Shown: piece after piece, positions 50,564 through 59,530 of the stretch
Layout: each line of letters begins with the position of its first letter
Numbering within the stretch: position 1 is the first letter of the stretch
Source of the DNA: Paractinoplanes toevensis
GTDB taxonomy: Bacteria > Actinomycetota > Actinomycetes > Mycobacteriales > Micromonosporaceae
Assembly (NCBI RefSeq): GCF_018332695.1
Contig: NZ_BOQN01000019.1
Location: forward strand, 1 to 64,000
Length of the DNA: 64,000 nt
Direction of reading: 5' to 3'
Notes under the pieces: model-generated
Told to the model about the DNA's origin: nothing
Database searches by the model: none
The model's input: only the letters and a program-made list of their open reading frames with translations
Position numbers and translations under genes: made by a program

Positions 50564-51358
50564 TTACCGGCGAGGTTCGCCGGCGGTCGGTCCGGGGCAG
50601 CCGCATCGCATTCCGGCGCCGATCTCGGCCGCGCGCTCGTGCCGGATGGTGTGCGCCCGGTCGTGCAGCTGGTCCACCTGGGCGGCGGTCAGCCGGCGGG
50701 CATCCCAGAGCAGCGCGGCGACGCCCGGGCGGGTCGGCGCCGCCGGAAGCGCGGGCTCGACATCGGTCAGCGCGGCGAGATCACCCGCGGTGAGGTCCAG
50801 GACGGCGGCGAACCCGCCGAGCAGCTCGGGTGTCAACGTCTTCGGGCCGCGTCCGATCATGCCGATCGTCGAGGCCGACAGCATCGGGCCGCCGCCGGCG
50901 CCGAAGAGGTACTTGGCGATCCCGGACCAGCCCAGGTTGCGGTTGTGCAGCAGGCGAAGAACGAGACCGCCGGCACCGGGCGGGTACTGCTCCAACGGCC
51001 GCGGGGGCGGCGCGGCCGGCGGTCGCGAGGCCGGCGGCAGGGATCCGACGAACTCGTGCAGTTCCGCCACCGCGCCGGGCAGATAGGTCAGCGACCAGGC
51101 CAGCCAGTCGACCCGCCCCCGGGCGGCCGGGTCCACCAGGGACAGATCGTCGGGCACCGGGAGGTCGGCGATGAGGAACAGGTCGCTGCGATGCAGGCCG
51201 AGGGCGGGCGCGAGCCGGCGCAGCAGGACCGGTTCCGGCTCGCCACCGTCGAGCACCGCCCGGATCTCGTGCTCGCCGGTCGCGGCCCGCCCGGCCAGCG
51301 CGGCGGCGTCGAGGCCGCGCACGTCGATCAGCCGCGCCAGGTGCGATCCGAACGTCAC
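50564..51358 (-). CDS. XRE-like DNA-binding protein
   Basis: A 264-residue protein. The N-terminal GSHLARLIDVRGLDAAALAGRAATGEHEIRAVLDGG looks like a Cro/CI-type helix-turn-helix; a second such unit may lie at 150-205 (LGWSGIAKYLFGAGGGPMLSASTIGMIGRG). The end has CGCPGP. GTG start. It is downstream of the nitrate/sulfonate-type ABC operon on the same strand and may regulate it. Ligand unknown. Confidence 0.7.
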   Translation of the reverse strand: MTFGSHLARLIDVRGLDAAALAGRAATGEHEIRAVLDGGEPEPVLLRRLAPALGLHRSDLFLIADLPVPDDLSLVDPAARGRVDWLAWSLTYLPGAVAELHEFVGSLPPASRPPAAPPPRPLEQYPPGAGGLVLRLLHNRNLGWSGIAKYLFGAGGGPMLSASTIGMIGRGPKTLTPELLGGFAAVLDLTAGDLAALTDVEPALPAAPTRPGVAALLWDARRLTAAQVDQLHDRAHTIRHERAAEIGAGMRCGCPGPTAGEPRR

Positions 51359-51362
51359 CGGC

Positions 51363-51438
51363 CCACCCTACGGCCGCTGTTCGCGGCGGCCGAACAACCG
51401 GCCCGGCGTCGAACGCCACCCTACGGCCGCTGTTCGCG
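51363..51438. repeat. 23-bp direct repeat, 53 bp apart
   Basis: The sequence starting CCACCCTACGGCCGCTG occurs at 51363-51385 and 51416-51438. The second copy is the 3' end of the permease gene at 51421; the first is an extra copy in the gap, so the tail of that gene was duplicated locally. Confidence 0.75.
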
Positions 51439-52164
51439 CCAGCGGGAGAGCCGCCGTTCACCGCGGTGCAGCCCGGCGTTGACGACTGCCGCGCCTACGC
51501 AGACGGCCAGGATCACCGCGTCGAGTTCGGGGCCTCTCAGGTTGGCGATCAGGGCGGCGATGATGTGGCCCACGCCGTCCACCGAGACCATCAGCTCGGC
51601 CAGCAGGACGCCCAGCAGGGACAGTGCCGCGCCGATGCGCAGGGCGCCGACCACGTCGGGGACCGTGGCGGGCAGGACCACCATGGTCAGCACCCGGGTG
51701 CGGCCGGCGCCCATCGCCCGGGTCGCGGTGATCAGGGTTTCGTCCACCCGGGACGCGGCGGCCATCGTGCCGAGCACCACCGGGACGGCGCCGTGGATGG
51801 CACCGAACGCCACCTCGGAGCGGAAGCCCAGGCCGAACCACAGCACGAACAGGGGGTAGAACGGGACCAGCGGCAGCGTGTAGAAGACCGTGAAGATGTC
51901 GCGGGCCGCGGGCACCAGCCGTCCGGTGCGGCCCAGGGCCAGCCCGAGCGTGACGCCGACCAGCGCGGTGATCGCGAACGCGCCGAGGAACCGGGTGGTG
52001 GTCACGCCCAGGCCGGCCAGGGTGTCGCGGTCGGCCAGGTAGGTGAGGCCGGTGGTGAGCACCCGGGACGGCGGCGCGAGATAGTCGTCGGAGCGGATCA
52101 CCGTCCGGCACACGAGTTCCCACGCCACCGCCAGCAGGGCGATGCTCAGCCAGCGCAACCTCAC
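51421..52164 (-). CDS. ABC permease, nitrate/sulfonate/taurine type (second permease)
   Basis: A 247-residue permease with six helices and the EAA loop DETLITATRAMGAGRTRVLTMVVLPATVPDVV. It is the last gene of the four-gene operon from 54606 and overlaps the binding-protein stop by 4 bp. Two different permeases in one operon point to a heterodimeric channel, less usual than the SsuC homodimer. Substrate unknown; sulfonate, taurine or a vitamin precursor are possible. Confidence 0.85.
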   Translation of the reverse strand: MRLRWLSIALLAVAWELVCRTVIRSDDYLAPPSRVLTTGLTYLADRDTLAGLGVTTTRFLGAFAITALVGVTLGLALGRTGRLVPAARDIFTVFYTLPLVPFYPLFVLWFGLGFRSEVAFGAIHGAVPVVLGTMAAASRVDETLITATRAMGAGRTRVLTMVVLPATVPDVVGALRIGAALSLLGVLLAELMVSVDGVGHIIAALIANLRGPELDAVILAVCVGAAVVNAGLHRGERRLSRWREQRP

Positions 52165-53132
52165 CGGGCGGCGAACTTCGGTTCGTAGTAATCGGTCTCC
52201 GCCGGGACCTTCTTGGCCAGACCAAGACCGGGAAGGCTTTCGGCGTACGCCTTGAGGCCGTTGACGTTGATTTTGCCGTCGGCGGTGAAATCCTCGGCGA
52301 GCTCGTCGAAGGTCCGGACGGCGACCGGCTCCTTCATCGCCAGTTTCGCCACCGAGAGTTGGACGGTGCTGTCCTTGTTGGCCTGCAGGTAGGTGATCGC
52401 CTCGGCGTAGGCCTTGGTCAGGTCGGTCACGCGGTCCTGGTTGGCGGCCAGGTATTTGCCGGCCGCGGCGAGGGTGCCGAACTGGCTGTCGGTGGTCAGG
52501 TCGGCGATGCGGATCGCGGTCACCGGGGTGCCGGCCGCCTGCAGCGCGTAGGCGAACTCGACCGGCAGGATGATCGCGTCGACGTCACCTTTGTTGAGGG
52601 CCGCGGTGTTGGCGGAGGGGGCGCCGAGCGGCACGGCCTTGATGTCCTTGGCGCCGGTCTTCTGGGCGATCAGCTTGACCGTGAAATCGGTGAGCGAGCC
52701 GAACTTCGAGATGCCGACCTTCTTGCCGGCCAGGTCGGCGATGGCGCGGATCGGCGAGCGGTCCCGGACGATCACGGCCATCGGGCTGACTGCCGCCGTA
52801 CCGTAAAAGGCTTTGAGGTCTACGCCGTTCGCGGCCGCGGCGACCACGTCGAGGCCGGTGGCCTCGCCCACGTCGACGCTGCCGCCGGCGATGGCCTTGA
52901 CCAGGTCGGAGCCGGCCGAGAAGTCGATGATCTGCACGGTCAGGCCGTGCTTGGCGAACAGGTCCTGGGCCTCGGCGGTCCGGGCCGGCAGGGCATGCGT
53001 GAAGTCCTGGCCCTGCACGATGCCCAGGCGCAGCGTGGCGGGTTCCGCGCCCGGGTCGGCGGTGCTGTTCGAGGTGTTGCAGGCGGCCAGCAGCAGGAGG
53101 GCGGCCAGGGCCGGTCCGATCGTTCGTTTCAT
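52161..53132 (-). CDS. NMT1/TauA-type solute-binding lipoprotein
   Basis: A 323-residue binding protein. Lipobox LLLAAC near residue 18; mature part RLGIVQGQDFTHALPARTAEAQDLFAKHGL, DFSAGSDLVKAIAGGSVDVGEATG and VDAIILPVEFAYALQAAGTPV match the family that binds sulfonates, nitrate or pyrimidine precursors. It has three Met and one Cys, close to normal, unlike the sulfur block at 3-18 kb. 4-bp overlaps with the genes on both sides. Confidence 0.88.
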   Translation of the reverse strand: MKRTIGPALAALLLLAACNTSNSTADPGAEPATLRLGIVQGQDFTHALPARTAEAQDLFAKHGLTVQIIDFSAGSDLVKAIAGGSVDVGEATGLDVVAAAANGVDLKAFYGTAAVSPMAVIVRDRSPIRAIADLAGKKVGISKFGSLTDFTVKLIAQKTGAKDIKAVPLGAPSANTAALNKGDVDAIILPVEFAYALQAAGTPVTAIRIADLTTDSQFGTLAAAGKYLAANQDRVTDLTKAYAEAITYLQANKDSTVQLSVAKLAMKEPVAVRTFDELAEDFTADGKINVNGLKAYAESLPGLGLAKKVPAETDYYEPKFAAR

Positions 53133-53869
53133 CGGCGGAGCGTCCTTTCCAGCGTCGTTGCGAGGAAGGTGAAGACGGTGTTGACGACGATCGTCAGCGC
53201 GACCGCGAGGACGACCCAGGCGAACAGGTCGGCGCTCTGGTAGCCCTGGCTGCTCGCGGCCAGTTGGTAGCCGACGCCGTCGTCGCCGGCGATGAACTCG
53301 CCGGCGATCACGGTGACCAGGGCCAGCCCGAAGCCGACCCGCAGGCCCGCGACGATGCCGGGCAGCGCCGACGGCACCACGACCGCGCTGATCAGCCGGG
53401 CCCGGGAGGCGCCCATCGAGCGCATCGCGGTCAGCAGGCCGGGGTCGGTCTGGCGGACCGCGCGGATGGTGGCGATGGCGATCGGGAAGAAAGCGTAAAG
53501 GCCGCCGAGGGCGACCTTCGACGCCGTGCCGAGGCCGAGGGTGGCGGCCAGGACCGGATAGAGAACAACGAGGGGTACGGCCGCGATGGTGGCCAGAAGC
53601 GGTTCGTACGCGCGGTTGAGCGTCTCACTCCGTCCGATGAGGACACCGAGCGGGACGGCGAGGACGGTGGCGACCGCGAACCCGATCGTGGCGCGAACCG
53701 TGGTGACGGCCATCGCGGCCACCCAGGTCGCCGGGTCCTGCGCTTTCACCGCGGCGGCGACCTCGTCGAGGGGCGGCAGGATCAGCGGGTTGGTCGCGCC
53801 GGTCGCGGTCAGCAGCCACCACGCCAGCAGCGTCACGGCGGTGACGGTGGCGTAGGCGGCCGCTTTCAT
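53129..53869 (-). CDS. ABC permease, nitrate/sulfonate/taurine type (first permease)
   Basis: A 246-residue permease with six helices and the EAA loop TDPGLLTAMRSMGASRARLISAVVVPSALPGIV. ATG at 53869 overlaps the ATPase stop by 4 bp. It differs clearly from the second permease of the operon, so the two are old paralogues and probably work as a pair. Confidence 0.85.
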   Translation of the reverse strand: MKAAAYATVTAVTLLAWWLLTATGATNPLILPPLDEVAAAVKAQDPATWVAAMAVTTVRATIGFAVATVLAVPLGVLIGRSETLNRAYEPLLATIAAVPLVVLYPVLAATLGLGTASKVALGGLYAFFPIAIATIRAVRQTDPGLLTAMRSMGASRARLISAVVVPSALPGIVAGLRVGFGLALVTVIAGEFIAGDDGVGYQLAASSQGYQSADLFAWVVLAVALTIVVNTVFTFLATTLERTLRR

Positions 53870-54606
53870 GCCGGCTCCACCTCGAACAGCAGGTCGGTCA
53901 GCCGGGCGTGCAGGCGGTGGAACTCGTCCGAGCCGATCTTCGGGCGCGGCCTCGGCACGGTGAGGATCTCCTTGACGGTGGCCGGGCGCGGACTCAGCAC
54001 GACGATCCGGTCGGAGAGGTAGGCGGCCTCCTGGAGGCTGTGCGTCACGAAGACGACGGTCTTGCCCTCCTCCTCGAGCAGCCGCAGCAACTCGGCGCCC
54101 AGCCGCAGGCGGGTCTGCTCGTCGAGGGCGGCGAACGGCTCGTCCAGCAGCAGGATGCCGGCGTCGGAGGCCAGGGCTCGCGCGATCGCGACCCGCTGTC
54201 GCATGCCGCCGGACAGCTGGGCCGGGTGCTGGTCGGCGGCGTCGGCCAGGCCGACCTTGGCGAGCAACTCGTCGGCTCGGGCCCGGCGCTGCCGGCGCGG
54301 GACGCCGCGCAGTTCGAGCGGGACCTCGACGTTGCGCCGCGCCGAACGCCACGGGAAGAGGGCCAGGTCCTGAAAGACGTACGCAATCCGGGCCGGCAGC
54401 GGACCACGCACCCGGTCGCCGTCGACGGTGATCTCGCCGCCGGCCGGCGGCTGCAGGCCGCCGAGAGCGCGCAGCACGCTGCTCTTGCCGCAGCCGGACG
54501 GGCCGATCAGGCTGACGAACTCGCCCGGCCGGACATCGAAGGTGATCTTCTCGGCGGCGAGGAGATCACCGTAGCGCAGGTCGAGATCGGTGACGGCGAT
54601 CCGCAC
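53866..54606 (-). CDS. ABC ATPase, nitrate/sulfonate/taurine type
   Basis: A 246-residue ATPase of the SsuB/TauB group: Walker [18 protein letters not shown]-loop [11 protein letters not shown], signature LSGGMRQR, Walker [14 protein letters not shown] and switch [14 protein letters not shown] start. First gene of the minus-strand operon ending at 51421. Confidence 0.9.
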   Translation of the reverse strand: MRIAVTDLDLRYGDLLAAEKITFDVRPGEFVSLIGPSGCGKSSVLRALGGLQPPAGGEITVDGDRVRGPLPARIAYVFQDLALFPWRSARRNVEVPLELRGVPRRQRRARADELLAKVGLADAADQHPAQLSGGMRQRVAIARALASDAGILLLDEPFAALDEQTRLRLGAELLRLLEEEGKTVVFVTHSLQEAAYLSDRIVVLSPRPATVKEILTVPRPRPKIGSDEFHRLHARLTDLLFEVEPA

Positions 54607-54638
54607 GGGCTTTCACCTCGCAATAGTCACTTTCAAAC

Positions 54639-54661
54639 TACGACATGGATCTATCGTTGTA
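54639..54661. promoter_or_regulatory. Imperfect inverted repeat before the ABC operon
   Basis: TACGAC-N11-GTTGTA (five of six positions pair) in the 108-bp divergent region between the ABC operon (54606) and the VOC gene (54715). Possible regulator site. Confidence 0.3.
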
Positions 54662-54714
54662 AATGTTCGCGGTTGCGGTCACGGGATGACCGCAATACAT
54701 GCCAAGGTGGCCGG

Positions 54715-55176
54715 ATGAGCCGAGAAATTCAGGTCACCTTCGACGCCCACGACCCGGCCGCGCTGTCCACCTTCTGGCGCGACGCCCTCGGATACGTCCA
54801 CCCGGCCCCGCCCGGCGTCACGCTCCCGCCCGGCGCCGATCCGCTCGCCGCGTGGGACGACTTCCTCGACAAGGTCGGCACGCCGAAGGACCAGCGCAAC
54901 AACCAGTCCGCCGTGGAGGACCCGGACGGCAAGGGGCCACGGCTGTTCTTCCAGAAGGTGCCCGAGGACAAGGTCGCCAAGAACCGGCTGCACCTCGACG
55001 TGCGCGCCGCACCCGGCCTGCGCGGCGACGAACGGATGGCGGCCCTCGAAGCGGAATGCGACCGCCTCGTCGCGCTCGGCGCCAAACGGCTGCGGCGGGA
55101 CGAGCCCGCTCCCCCGCTCAGCTTCGGCTTCATCGTGATGGCCGACCCCGAGGGCAACGAGTTCTGCCTGGACTGA
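54715..55176 (+). CDS. VOC-family (glyoxalase-like) protein
   Basis: A 153-residue single-domain VOC protein of the glyoxalase-6 type: VTFDAHDPAALSTFWRDALGY at the start, RLFFQKVPEDKVAKNRLHLDV in the middle and FIVMADPEGNEFCLD at the end. AAGGTGG precedes the ATG. Divergent from the ABC operon. Often lies near resistance or metabolic genes; function not predictable. Confidence 0.85.
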   Translation: MSREIQVTFDAHDPAALSTFWRDALGYVHPAPPGVTLPPGADPLAAWDDFLDKVGTPKDQRNNQSAVEDPDGKGPRLFFQKVPEDKVAKNRLHLDVRAAPGLRGDERMAALEAECDRLVALGAKRLRRDEPAPPLSFGFIVMADPEGNEFCLD

Positions 55177-55213
55177 CGTTTAGCGCCGGCCCGTTCCGGG
55201 TACGGCGCCCGCC

Positions 55214-55522
55214 ATGTCTTTGGAGTATCGCATCGAACGCCACGGCGACACGACGACAGTCGTACCGTCCGGCGACATCAGCCTGGAGACGGTGGAGATA
55301 CTCCGCGGGGTGCTGCGCACCGCGGTGGCGACCCACGACGCCGGAAAGATCGACGTCGACATGACCGCCGTGACCTTCCTCGACTCCTCCGGGATCGGGG
55401 TGCTGGTCGCGGCGCAACGGGCCGCCGCCGCGCGCGGCACCGAACTCATGCTGCGCGACCCCGGCCCGATCGTCCGGATGGTCCTCGAGGTGTCACACCT
55501 GGACACGGTCCTGGTGCGCTGA
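55214..55522 (+). CDS. STAS-domain protein (anti-anti-sigma factor)
   Basis: A 102-residue STAS domain with the phospho-acceptor region FLDSSGIGVLVAAQRAA near residue 56 (DSSG motif). Such proteins release a sigma factor from an anti-sigma kinase when unphosphorylated; no kinase gene is nearby. Its last 30 bp overlap the convergent DUF3817 gene. Confidence 0.88.
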   Translation: MSLEYRIERHGDTTTVVPSGDISLETVEILRGVLRTAVATHDAGKIDVDMTAVTFLDSSGIGVLVAAQRAAAARGTELMLRDPGPIVRMVLEVSHLDTVLVR

Positions 55523-55810
55523 CACCGGCCGGCGCCCGGCCACCCACCGCTCGAAGATGACGGTGGTGAGCGGCGGGATCGAGGCGGCCAGACCGACCAG
55601 CGTGCGCAGCAGCGACCAGCGCTCGGCCCGGGCCACCCAGACGGTCGCCACCAGGTAGGCGACGAACAGCGCACCGTGCAGCCGCCCGAACAGCCACACC
55701 CCCGCCTCGGTGGTGTGGCTGACATGCTTGAGGTACATGCCGACCAGCAGCCCGGTCCAGGAGACCGCCTCAGCAACGGCAGCGATCCGGAAAGCTGTTG
55801 ACGCGCGCAT
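55493..55810 (-). CDS. DUF3817 membrane protein
   Basis: A 105-residue membrane protein with three helices: FRIAAVAEAVSWTGLLVGMYLKHV, LFGRLHGALFVAYLVATVWV and LLRTLVGLAASIPPLTTVIFE. The ATG at 55810 is chosen because GGAGGAG lies just upstream; that box would be coding if the ATG at 55825 were used. Function unknown. It lies 47 bp after the TIR gene on the same strand. Confidence 0.85.
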   Translation of the reverse strand: MRASTAFRIAAVAEAVSWTGLLVGMYLKHVSHTTEAGVWLFGRLHGALFVAYLVATVWVARAERWSLLRTLVGLAASIPPLTTVIFERWVAGRRPVSAHQDRVQV

Positions 55811-55857
55811 GCCTGACTCCTCCATGATCTTGGCTGGCCAGATTACCCGGCTGTCCG

Positions 55858-58593
55858 TCAGGAGGAGCAGGACAGGTCGGCAGGCGGGTCGGTTCCGACG
55901 AGCTGGCGCCACTCGGTCGGTGCCAGGGTGCGATTCGGCCAGGTGCACGCCGTCGTGGCCCACTCGGCGGGATTGATCGTCCAGCCGGTGGGGCGGGCAC
56001 CCGGGGCGGCGATCCACCAGCGGTCCCCGGGACCGTTCGCGGTTCCGGCGAAGGCCGGATCGCGGGCCTTGGTGTCGAATCCCTCACTCGGGGTGTCCGG
56101 CAGAGCCGCCACCTCGCCGAGCAGCGTACGGCTCGGCATGTCCCAGATGCGCAGGCGATCGCCGTCGGTGAGACCGGCGAGCATCCGGCCGTCGGCCGTG
56201 AAGTGCAGCTGGTTCGCGGCGCCGCTGAGGCGGCCCAGCAGGCCCCGGTGCGGATCCCACAGCTCGACGGAGTTCTCGGCGGACACCGCCAGCAGGCCGG
56301 TGCCGGGTTGGAACTCGAGCACTCCCGGGGCGATCGTTCCGGTTGCCTCGGCCGTGGCCGTCCGGTTGCCGGACGTCATGTCGAACCAGTGGATGGCACC
56401 GGTGTCCGCGGCAACCGCGATCATGTTCAGGGCGGGGTCGACCGCGGCTTTCCTGACCCCGTCCGCCCCCGCCGGCAGCCGCAGCTTCCGAAGAACCTTG
56501 CCGGTGGCCACGTCGACCAGGGCCGGCTCGTCCTCGTTGCCGGACCACACCAGCACGATGGAGCCGGTCACCGGACGGACGCCGAACGCGCGAACCTGGA
56601 TGCTCCGTGGCGACCGGACCCGCGGGGGCGGGCATCCGTTCGGCGCGGGCAGCACCTCCAGAACATCATCGGTCGCGCTGACCAGATACTTCCCGTCGGC
56701 GGTGAAAGCCAGATCGATGACGTACCGCAGCGGCACGGCGCGGACACGTCCGTCGGCGGGACGGCAGCGGAGGGTGTTGCCGTCCAGCCAGACCGTCGCG
56801 CGGCCGTGCGGGTGGACCGCCAGCTCGACGCCGCACGCCTTGCAGGCGTAATCGCCGACCTGGTCCGGCAGCGCTGTCGTGAGCCGCCCCCACCGGTCCA
56901 GATCGAACAGGATCGCCGTGCCGGCTCCGGTGGCCAGCAGGCGGCGGCCGTCGGGGCTGAAGGTCAGCGACGTGGCATCGGCGAAACCGGGCAACTCCTC
57001 GGTCGCGCCGCCGGCTTCGACGGTGTAGATCGACCGGCCGAACCGGACGGCGACCCGGCGGCCGGTCTCGTCCACCGCGACCACCTGGCTGGCGAGCACC
57101 GGCGAGCGGAACGAGACGGCCGCATCAAGACGGGGAACGTAGCCGTGGCCGGCACCGTAGATCATCCAGTAGAAGCTGCGGCCGCCGGCTGACCAGGCCG
57201 ACCCGGTGGTGGCGTCCTGGGGCATCGGCCCCTCCCGGACGTCCGTCCGCCGGGGCCGCGCGGCGAGCCGCCAGATCTCCGCCCGGCCCCTCTCGTAGCC
57301 GACCTGAACGAGGTCGTCACCGAGGAAACCGACGGCGGCGATCTCCCCGTCGATCCCGAAGCGGGGGTGGCCATCCCCGGCTATCCGGGCACGGCGGTGG
57401 CCGGAGTCCATGGCCAGGATGTCGGCCCCGCCGGTCGTCGCGATCGCGATCGTGCGGCGGTCCGGGGCGATGGCCGCGGCCACCGGCGCCGGTTGTCCCG
57501 GCACGCTCCACTTCAGGGTGGTGCCCGACCACAACCGGACCGTTCCCGCCTGATCAGCGGCCACCACCGACCCGCCGTCCGCGGACACGGCGACCACCGC
57601 GATCGGCGAGGATCCGGCGCCGCCGAGAAACTCTTCGGCGGACGCGGAACGGTCGAGGCGCGACACCGAGCCGTCGGCCCGCCCCATCACGATGTCACCG
57701 GTCTCGGCGAACGCCACGCCGGTGACCTCGGCGGGCTGCGGAACGAAACGGACCAGGTGCGGGCTGGCCGTGACGGCGGCGAACAGCGCGGATTGGGTCC
57801 GCAGGCTCGGGTCGCGCCGCATCGCCTGCGCGGACAGGAGCATGGCGGTGTCCACTCTCGTGGCCGCCACGCTCTGCGCCGCCATCGCCAGCGTGCGGGA
57901 CTCGGCCAGCGCGGTCTGTTCGACGGCGGCATCGCGCTGCCGGACTGCCAGCACGCCGCCGGTCGCCGCGGCCACCAGCAGGACGGTGAGGACCGCGATG
58001 ACCAGGCGGGTCAGCCGCAGCACGCCGCGGTGCCGAGCCAGGTCGAGGCCGACCAGGTCGTCCTTCGGTACGCCGTGCAGCGCGGCGGCGAACGTGGCGG
58101 CGGCGTCGAGCAGACGGGAATCGCGGGCCGACAGCACTGGTTCGGTGCGCGCCCAGCGCAGGTCGACCCAGAGCGGCTCGCCCGAGTAGGCGCCGGTGAG
58201 AAGGCCGGGCAGCGCGCAGTCCGGCCCCGACTCGACGACGTGGTCCAGGCCCCATCGCAGGTCGCCGCCGGTCAGCGCGATCAGAAGGGTGGCCGGCTCG
58301 CGGTTGCTCAGCCACCACGCCACCTCCCGCTGAACCCAGGCGGAGCCCGCCGCTTCGGGCGACGCGAGAAGCACGAAGTAGCGGGATCGGACCAGGGCGG
58401 CCTCGATGGCCGGCCACAGCCCCGGCGCCGCGGCGAGGTTCGTGCGGTCGCGGAAAACGCGCAGCGCCCGGCGGCGATACCAGGGTCTGGTCAGGTCTTC
58501 CAGCGCCCGCTGCAGCGCAGGCGCCAGTGACCCGTCGACGGCGTGGCTGTAGGAGATGAACGCGTCGAATTCCCCATCGGCGGCTCGTTCCAT
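55858..58593 (-). CDS. TIR-domain protein with membrane helix and beta-propeller repeats
   Basis: A 911-residue protein. Residues 8-150 form a TIR domain (FDAFISYSHAVDG, RVFRDRTNLAAAPGLWPAIEAAL, VLLASPEAAGSAWVQREVAWWL). A helix at about 205-227 crosses the membrane, a coiled segment follows (RDAAVEQTALAESRTLAMAAQ), and residues 290-911 hold WD40-like repeats (TGVAFAETGDIVMGRADGSVSRLD, AVSADGGSVVAADQAGTVRLW and more). Position of the NADase glutamate seems occupied by Pro/Ala (WPAIEAAL), so catalysis is doubtful. Large TIR-propeller proteins are frequent in filamentous actinobacteria; role in signalling or defence is not established. ATG at 58593 follows GAGGAG. Confidence 0.85.
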   Translation of the reverse strand: MERAADGEFDAFISYSHAVDGSLAPALQRALEDLTRPWYRRRALRVFRDRTNLAAAPGLWPAIEAALVRSRYFVLLASPEAAGSAWVQREVAWWLSNREPATLLIALTGGDLRWGLDHVVESGPDCALPGLLTGAYSGEPLWVDLRWARTEPVLSARDSRLLDAAATFAAALHGVPKDDLVGLDLARHRGVLRLTRLVIAVLTVLLVAAATGGVLAVRQRDAAVEQTALAESRTLAMAAQSVAATRVDTAMLLSAQAMRRDPSLRTQSALFAAVTASPHLVRFVPQPAEVTGVAFAETGDIVMGRADGSVSRLDRSASAEEFLGGAGSSPIAVVAVSADGGSVVAADQAGTVRLWSGTTLKWSVPGQPAPVAAAIAPDRRTIAIATTGGADILAMDSGHRRARIAGDGHPRFGIDGEIAAVGFLGDDLVQVGYERGRAEIWRLAARPRRTDVREGPMPQDATTGSAWSAGGRSFYWMIYGAGHGYVPRLDAAVSFRSPVLASQVVAVDETGRRVAVRFGRSIYTVEAGGATEELPGFADATSLTFSPDGRRLLATGAGTAILFDLDRWGRLTTALPDQVGDYACKACGVELAVHPHGRATVWLDGNTLRCRPADGRVRAVPLRYVIDLAFTADGKYLVSATDDVLEVLPAPNGCPPPRVRSPRSIQVRAFGVRPVTGSIVLVWSGNEDEPALVDVATGKVLRKLRLPAGADGVRKAAVDPALNMIAVAADTGAIHWFDMTSGNRTATAEATGTIAPGVLEFQPGTGLLAVSAENSVELWDPHRGLLGRLSGAANQLHFTADGRMLAGLTDGDRLRIWDMPSRTLLGEVAALPDTPSEGFDTKARDPAFAGTANGPGDRWWIAAPGARPTGWTINPAEWATTACTWPNRTLAPTEWRQLVGTDPPADLSCSS

Positions 58594-58705
58594 TGCTCCT
58601 CGCCGGGTGTGGTCGGTCCGGGGGCGGAATTGCCCGCGACCAGCATGAACCAACGCCGACTGATTTCGGGGGATCTGGTAGGAATGGCCGATCGTGCCGG
58701 ACAGG

Positions 58706-59530
58706 TTACGTCGCACTCAACATCTTGTCGGGGTTGGCCACCACGTAGATGCCGCGGATCAGGCCGTCGGCCGTGTCGAGCAGCAGCAGGTGCCGCGACA
58801 CCGGGTAGGTGACCAGGAACGCCGGCAACCCATTCAAAACCAAGGATTCAACCGAGAATTGCGGCATACGCGAATAGATGCTGCCGAAGAAGCGGGCCAC
58901 CTTGGCCGGCGTGTAAATCGGGTTGAGCGCGGTGCGCACCCGGCCGCCGCCGTCCGACCAGGAGACGACGTCGGCGTGCAGGAGGCTGCGCAGCGTGGCC
59001 AGGTCACCGTCCCGGGCGGCCGCGACGAAGCTCTTGAGCAGCCGCTCGTGCTCCTGGGGCGCGGGGGTGAACCGCGCGTGGTCGCTGCGCAGGGCCTCCT
59101 GCGCGCGGTGCAGCAATTGCCGGCAGTCGGTCTCCGTGCGGCCGACGATCTCCGCGACCTCCTCGTAGGGCACGTCGAACGCGGTGCGCAGCACGTAGAC
59201 CGCCCGCTGCGGCGGGGTGAGCTGCTCCATCAGGTGCAGTACGGCGTACGACAGATCGGTGGTGTCGACCGCCTCGGCGGGAGCCGGCTCGGGCAGCCAT
59301 TCCCCCACGTAGCTCTCCCGGCGGGCCTGCCGGGCCCGCAGATGGTCGACGGCGAGCCGCGCCACCACCCGGGTCAGGTAGCGGCGCGGCTGTTCGACAT
59401 TGCTGCGGTCGGCGCCGGCCCAGCGCAGGTAGGCCTCCTGCAGGACGTCCTCGGCGTCGTGCAGGCTGCCCACCATCCGGTAGGCGAGCCCGAGCAGCAT
59501 GGGCCGGTGCCGGACGAACTCGTCGGTCAC
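58706..59530 (-). CDS. ECF41-type sigma factor with SnoaL-like tail (SigJ-like)
   Basis: A 274-residue ECF sigma. Sigma region 2 is FVRHRPMLLGLAYRMVGSLHDAEDVLQEAYLRW; region 4 is LTPPQRAVYVLRTAFDVPYEEVAEIVGRTETDCRQLLHRA. A SnoaL-like domain (about 175-274) ends with DGGG and NPDKM motifs, the marks of the ECF41 group, in which that domain controls activity instead of an anti-sigma factor. GTG start overlaps the upstream stop by 4 bp. Paired with a carboxymuconolactone decarboxylase gene, as in known ECF41 loci. Confidence 0.9.
   Translation of the reverse strand: MTDEFVRHRPMLLGLAYRMVGSLHDAEDVLQEAYLRWAGADRSNVEQPRRYLTRVVARLAVDHLRARQARRESYVGEWLPEPAPAEAVDTTDLSYAVLHLMEQLTPPQRAVYVLRTAFDVPYEEVAEIVGRTETDCRQLLHRAQEALRSDHARFTPAPQEHERLLKSFVAAARDGDLATLRSLLHADVVSWSDGGGRVRTALNPIYTPAKVARFFGSIYSRMPQFSVESLVLNGLPAFLVTYPVSRHLLLLDTADGLIRGIYVVANPDKMLSAT

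Noticed and set aside
51421..54606. Counting the nitrate/sulfonate-type ABC operon as part of the sulfur regulon
   Set aside because: It lacks the 17-bp dyad and its proteins are not clearly depleted in Met and Cys, and there is no adjacent monooxygenase, so its substrate stays open.
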